Positions 1 to 9,675 of a stretch of 64,000 nt of DNA are shown one piece after another. Under the pieces are notes generated by a model. It was given only the letters and a program-made list of their open reading frames with translations. It had not been told where the DNA came from and searched no databases. The first letter of the stretch is position 1; each line of letters begins with the position of its first letter. Made by a program: the position numbers and the translations under genes. The stretch spans positions 29,606,523 through 29,670,522 of the forward strand of contig CM067444.1 of NCBI GenBank assembly GCA_034508935.3, read 5' to 3'. This DNA is from Berghia stephanieae (Eukaryota; Mollusca; Gastropoda; Nudibranchia; Aeolidiidae).

Positions 1-59
1 CTTTCTAATAGTTGAAATGATCGTTGTTGACCAACAACATCACATGACATAAAGTTAAA

Positions 60-248
60 GAAAGAGGTATGACGCCTGTTATGCGATAATTCCCCTTTTT
101 CTGACAGAGACAACGCTGTTTACTGCCAATAACACCTGAGTACGTGAGTAAAGAGTCTTTTCCAAGGACTCAACTATGCGTCGAGCGAGGCTCGAATCTA
201 TGACCTTCCGATCTGAAAGCAAGTGTCATACCACAAGACCACATAACA
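60..248 (-). mobile_element. SINE-A, partial copy
   Basis: Reverse-strand copy of the main SINE: the tRNA-like head lies at the right end (rc of GGTCTTGTGGTATGACAC and a B-box-like GGTCATAGATTCGAGCCT) and the central domain runs left. The 3' L2-like tail is missing or decayed. Family description is under the copy at 23010. Confidence 0.8.
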
Positions 249-546
249 ACACAAACATATCTACCACAACATATCAATTTAAATTTAACATTAGAGATCA
301 CCATAATGTTTAAGTTTTCGGTTTAAGTAGTTGTAGAGAAAAAGAAAACAAAATAAGGGGCGGGGAAGCTTTGCTAATTTGAAATAGTTCGTCTTAGGAT
401 CACAGCTTTGATGTGCTCCCAACGGGCGGGCTGAAAGTGAGTTGGTTTCATGTCAGTCATCCGCAAAAAATAATAAGCGTCTGTAATGTAAAACACATAC
501 CAATAATTGGGGAGAAAATAGAGAAGGTTAGGTTGGTGGTGGTTTG

Positions 547-1088
547 CAGTGTTGCCAGGTTGGCGGATTTTCCGCCATTTTGGATATTTTATCATCGCGT
601 GGCAGGGAAAAAATGGCCTGGCGGATGGCGGAGTTTGTTTGGCGGATTTTTGATGATTTGTATACCCTTTAAAAAAGCAAATGCGTAGCAATCAAGTCTA
701 ATTATTTCTTCTTTTCCCCCTAAAGTGACTAGGAGCACCTATTGTGAGAGTACGGTTGGTCTAGATCCATATAACACAACCTCATTCCGATAAACCGACG
801 GTGAAAACAATATCCGACAGTCTAACTCCCGCTCAAACAAAACAGAAACGCCAAATCTTCATGCCTTTAAAAAGGAAACAGTTGTAAATAGGTGAATAGC
901 GTTTGGTAACATACTTTTTATTCTTAGAGAATACAATATTATTGATTATAAGTGTTTCAAATCAAATGGCGGAGTTTTTGGCGTATTTTGGGAAAATATC
1001 GCAGCTGAAGTAGAATAAATTTGGCGGATTTTGGCGGATTTCTGGCATAACGTTGGCAGGATTTTTTAAAAGGCACTTGGCAACACTG
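547..1088. mobile_element. hAT-1, non-autonomous hAT-like transposon
   Basis: The 542-bp element opens with CAGTGTTGCCA and closes with TGGCAACACTG, terminal inverted repeats typical of hAT transposons. It is flanked by a perfect 8-bp direct repeat GTGGTTTG (539-546 and 1089-1096), the target duplication length of hAT. The interior is rich in repeated TTGGCGGATTTT-like words and has no transposase frame, so it must be mobilised in trans. Confidence 0.9.
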
Positions 1089-1375
1089 GTGGTTTGGGTA
1101 GTAAAGGCATGGGTGATAATAGAAACACGTGTTACACTGGCTGGTATAATATTTAGGTGAGATAAGTGGTGTTATATATGAGGGTTATATTGTAATTATA
1201 GGTAGGTGTTTGGATTCTATTGTTTGTATTTAAAAGGTAAAGTGATACTGTCTAGGTATGTAATAATATTACCTACTATCAGAAATGATGATAGATAATA
1301 ATGAATCGAGATGGGCTTGATTGCTGTAAAGTGACAGCGGTAATGATGATGTAAGGATGATGAAATGATAATGAC

Positions 1376-1377
<2 letters not shown>

Positions 1378-1449
<72 letters not shown>

Positions 1450-1450
1450 C
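1378..1450. repeat. (GAT)n microsatellite
   Basis: Nearly pure GAT/ATG trinucleotide run. It produces spurious poly-Ile/poly-His frames on the reverse strand. Confidence 0.95.
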
Positions 1451-1616
1451 AATGGTGAACCGAATCACCGATGGGTGGACAGAGAGGTAGAATAACAAAA
1501 CAAAAAACCCCAACCAAACCGAGGTAAAATCCGGTCCTTTCCGTTGTAAGGTAGCGCTCTACCAGTTGATTAATTGATTGGCCCTCCATCCAATAACTAT
1601 TATTCTGAAAATTTTG

Positions 1617-1620
<4 letters not shown>

Positions 1621-1668
<48 letters not shown>

Positions 1669-1684
1669 CTCACCTCTCTCTCTC
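1621..1684. repeat. (TC)n microsatellite
   Basis: About 60 bp of CT dinucleotides with two interruptions at the right end. Confidence 0.95.
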
Positions 1685-1829
1685 CATATTCCGCCCTCCA
1701 TTTATATTTCAGCGCGCAATAATCGTTGTCTTTTGTTTGTTTCTTTGTTTGTTTGTTTGTATTTTTTTTTGCGAGCGCGTCTGCTTTGTTTTGACTAATT
1801 TTTTACCTTATGATATTTCTTCAAGGTAC

Positions 1830-2315
1830 GAGCATGTCTATTTTTGCTGTTTATGGAATCCAATCATTCAGCTCTTAAAGTGTCTATTTTCTCTGTCTAT
1901 CTCTTTTACTTTGTAATACTTTGTTTCAAAGCACGACTTTGTCTATTTATCTTTTGTATTCCAATAATGCGTTTCAATGCACTAGTAAGTATGTCTATTT
2001 TCACTATTTATTTGTATTCTAATAACTTGTATAGACGCAAGCGTGAGTCTATTTTCACTAACTTGTGTATTCCAATAATTTGCTTTAATACCCATGTTTG
2101 TCTATTTTCACTATCTTTTGTATTCCATTAATTTGTATTAAAGCACAAGTATGTCTATTTTTACTATCTTTTGTATTTGAATAATTTGTTTCAATGCTCG
2201 GGTGTGCCTGTTTTCACTACCTTTTGTATTCCAATCATTTGTATTGAAGTACAAGTACATATGTCTATTTTCACTATCTTTTGTATTCCAATAATTTGTT
2301 TTCTCACTCGTGCAA
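1830..2315. repeat. Minisatellite, about 53-bp period, about 9 units
   Basis: Successive units each carry GTCTATTTTCACTATCTTTT, then GTATTCCAATAATTTG, then a variable CA(A/C)G-ending spacer. Unit starts fall near 1835, 1882, 1940, 1991, 2047, 2099, 2152, 2205 and 2260. Units diverge most at the left edge and are most regular from 2040 to 2300. No related copy is seen elsewhere in the window. Confidence 0.85.
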
Positions 2316-2848
2316 CTCATTATTTCTCTATCGTTCCGCCAAGCGCGGTGCCAAAGAGTGTGAAAATCAGGGAATCAAGAGAGAGACGAAGAGAGGGGAA
2401 TCCCAGGTGTCACCCCGGGGTACAAAATCTGTTGTATGCCATTCTTCTTCTTCTTTCTTTGCATTATTATTATCATGCATTCATTTCAATTTCCATTACA
2501 GTCGACTGCGTGCTTATAGGCCTCTGTTTGTTATAATATTTGACTTCTAATTGCACACCTGGGCAACAAACCAAATAATATAAGTTTTTATGCGCATTTA
2601 TTGATTTTATTTATATTTAGCATTATTGTTATTGTAAGAAATTATTTCCAAATACAAATATTATGTCTGGAAAGGAATTTGCCATATTAAATAGTTTCAT
2701 TTCTGTGAGAATATTTTTTTTTTTTAATGTGTAAAGTATTTTTTTACAAAAGTGTCATGTTTTGAAGAAGCGTCCACTTAAGACAGGTGTTTGGAAGCAT
2801 TACGAGGAGAACATATTTTTTATTTAAAAAATCAAAAATAGAGAGAAA
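2316..2848. other. Unassigned AT-rich stretch
   Basis: I see no convincing frame, repeat family or RNA gene here; short T runs only. Confidence 0.5.
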
Positions 2849-2912
2849 CACGCACGCACACACACACACACACACATAAACACTCACAACACACACACAC
2901 ACAAACACACAT
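2849..2912. repeat. (CA)n microsatellite
   Basis: Imperfect ACAC tract with a few CACTCACAAC interruptions. Confidence 0.9.
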
Positions 2913-2975
2913 CCATAAAATAGTTGGTAAACACCCCGTGTTGATTATTATAAAATATTTGTTGAGATCTAAATT

Positions 2976-3211
2976 GTGACCCTTGTCCTCAAAACGGTAT
3001 TAAGTCGGGTTGGTTAAGAAGTTGAAAATTGAATTTATAGCCAGAAATACCAGACTTTAGTTGAGTTTGTATGTTTTATTGAGGAGAATGGATACCATAT
3101 TTTAGGGTGTTAATGCCAACAGATTATATTTTTTTATCAGTTTAACATTAAATCCGACTTTTAAGCATATGATTCGTTCCGACATAATACCGTTTTGGGA
3201 CGATGGGTCAC
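2976..3211 (+). mobile_element. MITE-G, full-length copy
   Basis: A 236-bp element starting GTGACCC and ending GGGTCAC, flanked on both sides by AATT. Inner ends match other copies: CTCAAAACGGTATTAAGTCGG near the left (with its inverse CGACATAATACCGTTTTGGG near the right). No frame. Nested copies elsewhere show the family makes a 4-bp AT-only target duplication. Superfamily not assigned. Confidence 0.88.
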
Positions 3212-3289
3212 AATTATCAATAAAGTGGGACAGAAGGTGATGTAGAAAACGGTGGGGGTTGCCTGAAGCCTGTGATCGTGAAAATACTA

Positions 3290-3575
3290 ACGAAAGAGTG
3301 AAAATGAAGAGGCTTCGTATGGTGAACAAAACAGACGTTGGACGTTTCGGGTACAAACCCTTCGTCAGGACAACAATACGTGGAAAACAAATAAAATAAA
3401 ATGTAAAATAACTTGTATCGTCTGTACTCAATTGAGTACTACTGTTATTTTGCATTTTATTTTATTTATTTTCCACATTGCTTTGTGTATTGTTGTGCTG
3501 ACGAAGGGTTTGTACCCGAATAGTCCATTGTCTGTGTTGTTCCCATAGGAAGCCTCTCCATTTTCACTCTTTTGG
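3290..3575. mobile_element. FB-1 fold-back element
   Basis: Two long inverted arms. The left arm holds GTTTCGGGTACAAACCCTTC (about 3343), and the right arm holds its complement GAAGGGTTTGTACCC (about 3503), each followed by matching AT-rich and GGAAGCCTCT-type flanks. Read outward, each arm shows CTGACGA, a short GGGTTTGTACCC hairpin and GAA(A/T), an arrangement like a hammerhead-ribozyme core (as in Penelope-like elements). Stem I pairing looks poor, so the ribozyme idea is tentative. Confidence 0.6.
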
Positions 3576-3650
3576 ACAGAATGTTCTGTGGATCCATTTC
3601 TCCTTTCACAAGCTCTAAACGTTTCAAAGGCACTGACCCAACTCGAACAA

Positions 3651-3694
3651 GAAATGAAGTGAGTAAAAAATTGCCAGAAAACAATTTTAGAGAA
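3651..3694 (-). mobile_element. SINE-B tail fragment
   Basis: Only the 3' tail (rc of TTTCTGGCAATTTTTTACTC and CTTCATTTC) is present. It lies in inverted orientation just upstream of a full SINE-B. Confidence 0.6.
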
Positions 3695-3741
3695 CAAAAA
3701 ACAAAAACAAACAAAAAACAAGTTCCCGGGGAGTGGCGGAT

Positions 3742-3890
3742 GACTTTGACTGTAGAGCTACCATCTCCCGGCCAGGCGGAGTTGTCGTATCAGCAAGGTC
3801 GCGGGTTCGAGCCCCCATCGCCGCGAATTTTTTTATTATTCTCTATTGCTTTCTGGCAATTTTCTACCTCACTTCATTTCTGGTTATAAT
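3742..3890 (+). mobile_element. SINE-B copy
   Basis: tRNA-derived SINE: degenerate A box (GTAGAGCTACCATCTC), the family-specific GGCCAGGCGGAGTTGTCGTA, then a clear B box GGTCGCGGGTTCGAGCCC. A 3' tail ends in CTCACTTCATTTC. The head cannot fold as an intact tRNA because of the insert between the A and B boxes. Confidence 0.8.
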
Positions 3891-3999
3891 CAACATAAGT
3901 GCCTGCTCCATTCACTTTTCTAACCCAACTCTAGAGACCAAAGAGACGAATTTTGAAATGAAGGTTCTTCCCATTATACAACTCTATTTATCTTGAAAT

Positions 4000-4147
4000 G
4001 AAGTGAGTAAGAAAGTGCCAGAAGACAACAGTTAATAAAAACTTCGCGACGGCGAAGGGGGCTCGAACCCGAGACCTTACTGGCACGACAACTCCGCCTG
4101 GCCAGGGAGATCATGACTCTACCGTATGAGCTATCCACGACCCAACT
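4000..4147 (-). mobile_element. SINE-B copy
   Basis: Reverse-strand copy with B box (rc GGTCTCGGGTTCGAGCCC), GCCAGGCGGAGTTGTCGTG and A-box-like GATAGCTCATACGGTAGAG, close to the best copy at 12797. Together with 3742 it makes an inverted SINE pair about 110 bp apart. Confidence 0.82.
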
Positions 4148-4514
4148 TTTCTGAGTTTATCTTGAGTAGAGCATTAATCTGGAACCTTTAAATTCTCGCA
4201 AAGATTTATTTGTTTTTGATTATCTTCCAGTTAAACCTTTAGATGTTGGGCAAATCGACCCGACAGGATTTATTGATGGAGAACACTTTGCGATTAACCG
4301 AAGTCCTAATCGGATAGTCGCAAGTTATAGGTACTCCATACTTCAAGCTTAAAAAACGGGAATGAATTCCATGAATTTCAAGCTCCTTTCTTATCACCCA
4401 ATTGAAAATTGCTTTAAAAAAAAGAAAAAGAAAAAAAAAACCCCAACAAATTGGTTGTTAGGGCTTTTAGAAAACTTTCTTATTTATTTATTTACTGTAA
4501 ATAAACAACCAATT
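4148..4514. other. Unassigned stretch
   Basis: No gene or repeat recognised apart from a short A-rich run near 4415-4445. Confidence 0.4.
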
Positions 4515-4729
4515 GTGACCCTTCGCCTCAAAACGGTATTAAGTCGGGTTGGTTAGGTTTTTGAAAATTGAATTTATAGCCAGAAATATCAGACTTGCGT
4601 TGTTTATATTGAGGAAAATGGCAACCATATTTTAGGGTGCTAATGCCAACAATTTATATTTCTGACCAGTTTCGGCTTTTAAGCATCTGGTTCGTTCCGA
4701 CATAATACCGTTTTGAGACGATGGGTCAC
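4515..4729 (+). mobile_element. MITE-G copy
   Basis: Bounded by GTGACCC/GGGTCAC with AATT on both sides (4511-4514, 4730-4733). It is about 20 bp shorter than the 2976 copy because of a small internal deletion before GGCTTTTAAGCATCTGG. Confidence 0.88.
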
Positions 4730-4733
4730 AATT

Positions 4734-5221
4734 TATAATTAGATTTCTAGTCACGGCGTTGTTAAGGCATTTCTTTAGAATTCCGAGACACACTGCGCCT
4801 GTCGCTGTCTTCCTTTCATTCCCTCACAACTCTCCTTTTGTTTGGGTGCAACGACGTCAGAAAAGAGTACAAGGTTAACTTTTCTCTGGTTTGGTTTTAC
4901 GTCTGCTTTTGTTGTTTGTGGCAGGGCAGTGCCGAAAATAAATCGAATCGGAAGAAAGGAATGCTTTATTAGGGGTAATAATTAAATAGTAATAATAGTA
5001 ATAATAATAGAAACCAAAACAAATGTGGGTTTGAATGATATAATTGAATACGTCACATCCGCCTTAGGGGTTTGACGTTGCTTTTTATTCTCTGTTGTGG
5101 GTTTTCCCGATCCTCTTTGTAAATTCAAGATTTTAATTTGATTCGAGGAGTCGTTGATTGGGTTATTAGTATTTATCACTACGTAAACAACAAACAGTTT
5201 TATATATAAGTTTTCAGCATC
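4734..5221. other. Unassigned stretch
   Basis: No supported gene; a 149-aa reverse frame here runs through the MITE-T and ATT repeats and is judged spurious. Confidence 0.4.
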
Positions 5222-5254
5222 ATTATTATTATTTATTATTATTATTATTATTAT
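5222..5254. repeat. (ATT)n microsatellite
   Basis: Short ATT tract directly abutting the outer MITE-T copy. Confidence 0.9.
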
Positions 5255-5258
5255 CATA

Positions 5259-5630
5259 GATAACATACGCTTGGCTAAGAAGCTCACAACATTGCAATCC
5301 GGAAGTATAGATAGAATGCGCTTGGCCAAGGAGTTCACAACATTGCGATCCGGAAGTATAACGGACCAACACACAAACTCTGTGTAAGCATGAACTTTTA
5401 TAGTCTGGTTAATACAGTTTAGTGAGAACAACTCACAAACGCGGATGGCAAAAACAATAACAAAGGCCTGAGTGACGTCATCTGCATACTATCTATAACG
5501 GACCAACACACAAAACTTTGTGTAACCTTGAACATTTATAGTCTGGTTAGTTTAGTGAGAATTACTCACAAACATGGGTGGCAAAAAAAAACAATAATAA
5601 AGGCCTGAGTGACGTCATAATCGTTCTATC
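5259..5630 (-). mobile_element. MITE-T, outer copy interrupted by a second MITE-T
   Basis: The outer element occupies 5259-5309 and 5498-5630. Counting TATA once, the parts sum to 51 + 133 = 184 bp, the standard length of this family. The split lies in the family's own CCGGAAGTATAACGGACC segment, and TATA is present on both sides of the inner element (5306-5309, 5494-5497). The right end is followed by TATA; the left flank is CATA. Confidence 0.92.
5310..5493 (-). mobile_element. MITE-T, inner nested copy (184 bp)
   Basis: Complete element GATAGAATGC...GCATACTATC inserted in the TATA of another MITE-T. The family carries short ends (GATAGTATGC/GCATACTATC), a TGACGTCA octamer near one end, GCCATCCGCGTTTGTGAG, and CCAGACTATAAAAGTTCATG in the middle. 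No frame of note. It is better preserved than the outer copy, as expected if younger. Confidence 0.93.
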
Positions 5631-5636
5631 TATAAC

Positions 5637-5790
5637 TTTACGATGGCTACGCTAGAACCCACTAGGACTTATAGTTTGACGTCATTTGTTTAGGATTGTG
5701 CAGCGTCTTGTGGGTTGTCGTTAGTAGAGCTCAAGGAAACAAGTGGCTCCATTGGTTGAACTGTTAAATACCAATCGTTTCTAGGAATGG
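5637..5790 (-). mobile_element. MITE-R, degenerate partial copy
   Basis: Shares CGATGGCTACG..TCTAG, a GACGTCATTTG segment and CCATTGGTTGAACT (inverted) with the element at 17985-18217. No clear ends. Confidence 0.45.
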
Positions 5791-5955
5791 GTTTAAGAAA
5801 AAAAAACAGTTAAGGAAATACTTTACGATATTTAGAAATCTTTTCTTAATTCTGTATTACCACCTGTCGAATTATCTTTTTTTTTTATTCGTTTGACTTT
5901 TCCCTTATTTATCTAAAACTGAAATAGTTAGCATTTGTGTCAACTTCATGCTACT

Positions 5956-5977
5956 CCCCCCCCCCCCCCCCCCCCCA
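5956..5977. repeat. Poly-C run
   Basis: About 22 consecutive C. Similar G/C homopolymers recur through the window (12242, 19483, 20199, 26356, 33972, 40221, 50577, 53084, 58098, 58456). Confidence 0.9.
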
Positions 5978-6252
5978 CTTCCCACCAATCTCCTGCGCCG
6001 TGGATTGGTATATTTCTCTCTAATTCTCTAGTTCTAATTCGTCGATGGTACGTTAAGGTGTATGCAAATACTATGCATGCTCGTTCACGCGTTGCATAAT
6101 CACAAACAGGTGTTGGATTATGCAACCCATTTAGTTGTGTATTTAGGAATAAAGACCTTGTCATACGGAGCTCACCACTTACACTTGCAGCTCGCAGGCA
6201 GATTAGCGTTAATGGGAATCGAAAAGCGTAAATCTACAACAATGAGAAAATA

Positions 6253-6497
6253 CTGCTGTGCTCTGGAAAAATACACATATATAGAAATTTGGCCAGAAAA
6301 CTCGTCCTTCAAATATCGATCGATTTAAATGACCCTCGTCTTAGCAAAAGTTCTTAAACCTGGGATAAAGGAAGACTTCGTAATGTCCCAGGTTAGAAAA
6401 TTTTTGCTAAGACGAGGGTAATCTAAATCGATCGATATTAGAAGGACGAGCTTTCTGGCCAAATGTCTAAATATGTGTTTTTAATGACTCCGGCAGA
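6253..6497. mobile_element. MITE-P, full-length palindromic copy
   Basis: Arms CTGGAAAAATACACATATAT ... (inverse) ATATGTGTTTTTAATGACTC with the family core ATCGATCGAT in both arms and AGTCCCAGG-type centre. Both arms carry CGTCTTAGCA, unlike most copies, which read CATCTTGGCA. This is a case of arms matching each other better than they match the family. Confidence 0.88.
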
Positions 6498-6795
6498 AAA
6501 GTATTTATCGTTTGAACAATGTTTGCTGTTCTTTTCGTGGAAATCGTGAGACAGCTGATTGGATCAACTACATAAATATAGTGTTAGATGTTCGTCAGTC
6601 GGCCCTAGATATAAAATGTAAGAAGACAAAGAAATGGAGCATAATTGAAAAAGGTTGTGCCACATTGTCGTTAATGATCATTTTACACAAGAAGACGTCA
6701 ATATGAAATGAACAAGAAAGTTAATATGAAAGATTGATCCGTTTGTTTGGGTTGTAAGCGGACAGTCTGTCGACAAGACTGCACCATTATATTCT

Positions 6796-6986
6796 GTAAA
6801 ATGAAAAACGCGTAGAAAACTCGTCCTTCAAAGACTGATTGATTAAAAAATGATCCCAATCATGCCCAAAACCTGGTTTGAGAGTTTTAGATAAATGAGG
6901 GGTTATTGTAATCGATCAAAATTCAAATGGGTAATTCTTTTTCGGCCAAAATGTTAAATACGTGTTAATTTTTAGAGTACGCCAGC
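6796..6986. mobile_element. MITE-P, degraded copy
   Basis: Recognisable by AGAAAACTCGTCCTTCAAA on the left and TTCGGCCAAAATGTTAAATA plus AGAGTACGCCAG on the right. The ATCGATCGAT cores are mutated, so this looks old. Confidence 0.7.
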
Positions 6987-7025
6987 TTAGTCAATTGATT
7001 TATTATTTATTATTATCTCATCATA

Positions 7026-7047
7026 CATCATCATCATCATCATCTCA

Positions 7048-7098
<51 letters not shown>

Positions 7099-7116
7099 TC
7101 ATCATCATTATTATTA

Positions 7117-7214
<98 letters not shown>

Positions 7215-7261
7215 TTTATTATTATTATTATTATTATTATTTATTATTATTATTATTATTA

Positions 7262-7307
<46 letters not shown>

Positions 7308-7321
7308 ATCATCATTATTAT
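7026..7321. repeat. Compound (ATC)n-(ATT)n microsatellite
   Basis: About 75 bp of ATC units passes into about 215 bp of ATT units with a few single-base interruptions. Confidence 0.97.
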
Positions 7322-7654
7322 TATTTTTTAATTGTTTTACAAGGATTTTACGGCGCTTGCAACATATTAGGTCATATCAGCGCCAGTAAAATGGGAAAAA
7401 TGGGATAGCAAAAAGTTCTAAAATTACAATTAAAGCACACACGAATAAGCAATACAAAAGGGAATTTGTTCAAATAGGGAACAGATGTTGATTCCAAAAG
7501 CACACTATCAGTGTACTTAGTTTGAGATGACTAAATGTCCAATCCAGACACAAGCACATGTCCCCGCCAAGAGGAATACACTCAAATCATAATATACTTA
7601 TATGTAAAACATACAAAAATACAGTGCATAACAGAGAGATGATTTACAGGATTT
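7322..7654. other. Unassigned stretch
   Basis: Contains TTTTACGGCGCTTGCAACAT, which resembles an element 3' tail, but no family in this window matches. No gene seen. Confidence 0.4.
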
Positions 7655-7815
7655 TTTTTTCAATTGGCAAGATTATTAACCCTCAATTTGCTCACTTGGA
7701 CAACATGGATGATTCGTGTTGACGTCAGACATCCTGTTTGATGGATTATCTATATTCCTTCGTGGAATGCCTATGCGACGGGACCTTATAGTGCCGTTGC
7801 TAAAGGGCGTAATTT
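7655..7815 (+). mobile_element. SINE-E, 5'-truncated copy
   Basis: Body matches 20285-20460: GATTATTAACC(C/T)(T/C)CAATTTGCTC, ACTTGGACAACATGG, TATTCCTTCGTGGAATGCC. The tRNA-like head is absent, consistent with incomplete reverse transcription. Confidence 0.75.
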
Positions 7816-7927
7816 TGATTGATACTATAAGTAGCAGTTTTCTGGCAATGCATTAAAAAAAAAACAACAACTTTCCTCTTACTTTTCTAATTACGCCTTC
7901 AATTCTGCCTTACTCAAAGAGAACCTC

Positions 7928-8046
7928 GGGATGTTCCAGGTTTGAGAGTTTTTGCCACGAAGAGGGTCATCTAAATCGATCGATATTTGAAGGTCGAGTT
8001 TTCTGGCCAAATTTCAAAAATAGGTGTTTTTTACCAGAGTACGAGA
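7928..8046 (+). mobile_element. MITE-P, right arm only
   Basis: Starts inside the centre (CCAGGTTTGAGAG) and runs through ATCGATCGATATTTGAAG to ACCAGAGTACG. The partner arm is missing. Confidence 0.8.
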
Positions 8047-8219
8047 GAATTGTCATGGTAGCCAGTCAGCATTGATTAGGCCATTCATGTGTGTAACGAT
8101 GAGTGAATGTGAAAACCCCCAATCATAGACTCGCTAAACACAGGCAAGTCTTGAAATGATTGTCTTTGAACTTCAAACACACACGTCCTCGCTGCAGGTG
8201 GGAGGTCCTGCTCTAACCT

Positions 8220-8470
8220 TGAGCTTTTTTATATAGCGCAATATCCACTAAACGTGCTCAAAGCGCTTTACAAGGGGTCCCTGGCCGACAGCAATACGTA
8301 ACACGTAGAGCGAGACATGACGCCTGTTAGACGATATTACAATTTTTCCGACAGAAAAGGTACTCGTTTTACACATAATATCAATTATGCGCTGCTCAAA
8401 GCGGGTCTCGAACCCTGGACCGTCTGATCCGAAGGCCAGAGGCATACCACTGAGACCACATTATAGCTGC
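8220..8470 (-). mobile_element. SINE-A copy
   Basis: Right end is the tRNA-like head; left end is the tail GCGCTATATAAAAAAGCTC (inverted). The central AGGTGTAAAATGAGTA segment is partly deleted. Spurious frames on both strands lie inside it. Confidence 0.85.
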
Positions 8471-8767
8471 ACTTTTATCAGGAAGAAGAACAAAGGCATG
8501 ACGAGTCCAATGTCCCCTTGTCATTTTGAAAACACAACAAAACACGTGTATTTGTTTGAACAGGTCATAGAGTGGCATAGAGAGTTATATTCAATATAGC
8601 GCGTGTTTTATTTATCGATAATATTTTTAATGAAGCGGACCAAGTGAGACCAACAGCAGAACGGACTCAATGACGTCATAGCATGTGGAATTGCAGGAAC
8701 GTATATTATTACAACAATGATTAGAGAAACCTCGAAATGGGGAAAATCGTAAGAAAACGTACAGTAT

Positions 8768-8933
8768 GTGACCACCCATTCTTAAACGGTATAATGTTAT
8801 GATCTGCAGTATGATGCGTGAAGTCTGATTATTAGCTTGATTCATCTTTCGAGTTCAGCTCAATTTGAATTTAAATTCAATTTTCATCATTTTGTTCATC
8901 CTGACATGATAATAGACAAACGTGATGGGTCGC
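8768..8933. mobile_element. MITE-G, short divergent copy
   Basis: Ends GTGACCACCC and GATGGGTCGC, flanked by (G)TAT and ATAT. Keeps AACGGTATAAT near the left end and a CGACAT-like word near the right. The middle is a different AT-rich filler containing AATTTGAATTTAAATTCAA. Confidence 0.65.
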
Positions 8934-8943
8934 ATATGATTTT

Positions 8944-9388
8944 AATAGTCCGTTCGAGTCATTAGGCCGACGTGTGCATAAATGCAGGTCTGACATCAGA
9001 ACCCACTTAGGGGCCTAGTTTAACATTGTTGTAATGGACAATATTTTGCGTCATTTTTTTTGTAGATTTCCATTACAACACGGATCCCATAAGGAATTGG
9101 GTTATCAGACGTGCAAAAAAGTGCACGTCGCATTAGGCTCGTGGAGTCGGGGTTTATCTCGGTTTCTATAGCGTGAAACGGATAATATAGCAATTGCTTG
9201 CGACCCTATGGATAGACTGCTACTCTCTCGCAAAGTACTTTCCACCAGATCTAATAGACCCAGCTACCCAATGACTACTGGGTGGATACGGGAGTCAGAA
9301 TTTTTTTAAATCTCGACTGCACCTGGAATCGACCTCGGTTCCTCTGCTTGTGAAGCGAGTGCTCTACCAAGTGAGCAATCGGGACCAT
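8944..9388 (-). mobile_element. SINE-D, interrupted by MITE-H
   Basis: Reverse-strand SINE. The head at the right end reads GGTCCCGATTGCTCACTTGG then GTAGAGC, and the B-box-like word is GAGGTCGATTCCAGG. The body ends in CACGCTATAGAAACCGAG and ATAAACCCCGACTCCA, as in the SINE-D tail at 30594. After 8968-9130 is removed the tail continues as ACTCGAACGGACT, matching GCTCTGAAGGACT of the other copy. The D and anticodon arms do not form a normal tRNA. Confidence 0.7.
8968..9130. mobile_element. MITE-H, full-length copy
   Basis: A 163-bp element CGACGTGTGCATAAATGC ... GCAAAAAAGTGCACGTCG with a perfect 8-bp target duplication CATTAGGC (8960-8967 and 9131-9138). Arms are imperfectly inverted: GCAGGTCTGA, ACCCACTTA and ACATTGTTGTAATGGA on the left mirror TCCATTACAACA, TAAGGAATTGGGTT and TCAGACGTGC on the right. 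An 8-bp duplication suits hAT-type transposases. Confidence 0.9.
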
Positions 9389-9675
9389 GGGGAGATAGTG
9401 TAGAAACAATACAATTATAATAATATAATGTTTTGCCAGTTCATAATTGTGTGTACCAATATTCCGGACTTCCGTTTATCCGGGGGTGCTCACTCATTGA
9501 AGTGTATAAGTGGATAATGCGGGCCAATCTGCAGTCGGTACGCTATTTGCAATTACAGGTATCGGCAAGTCGGGCATAAATAATAACAAGCGATACGCAA
9601 TGCAAACAGGGAGGGGCAGCATACACAAAAGTCCTATGATTTATCCTTTTATTGTGATATAGGGATGGAGATGGA

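Noticed and set aside
413-691. Overlapping 91- and 105-aa frames
   Set aside because: They cross the left end of hAT-1 and its target duplication; opposite-strand overlap and no recognisable motif.
1269-1673. Reverse frame of 134 aa with poly-His and Arg-Glu runs
   Set aside because: It is a translation of the (GAT)n and (TC)n microsatellites.
3428-3889. Overlapping 82-105-aa frames
   Set aside because: They run across FB-1 arms and a SINE-B head; no consistent protein signal.
6962-7306. 114-aa frame rich in Ser, Ile, Leu, Tyr
   Set aside because: Translation of (ATC)n/(ATT)n; no non-repetitive part of protein-like character.
9312-9388. Candidate tRNA gene on the reverse strand
   Set aside because: B box is short by a base and the anticodon stem does not close; it is the head of SINE-D.
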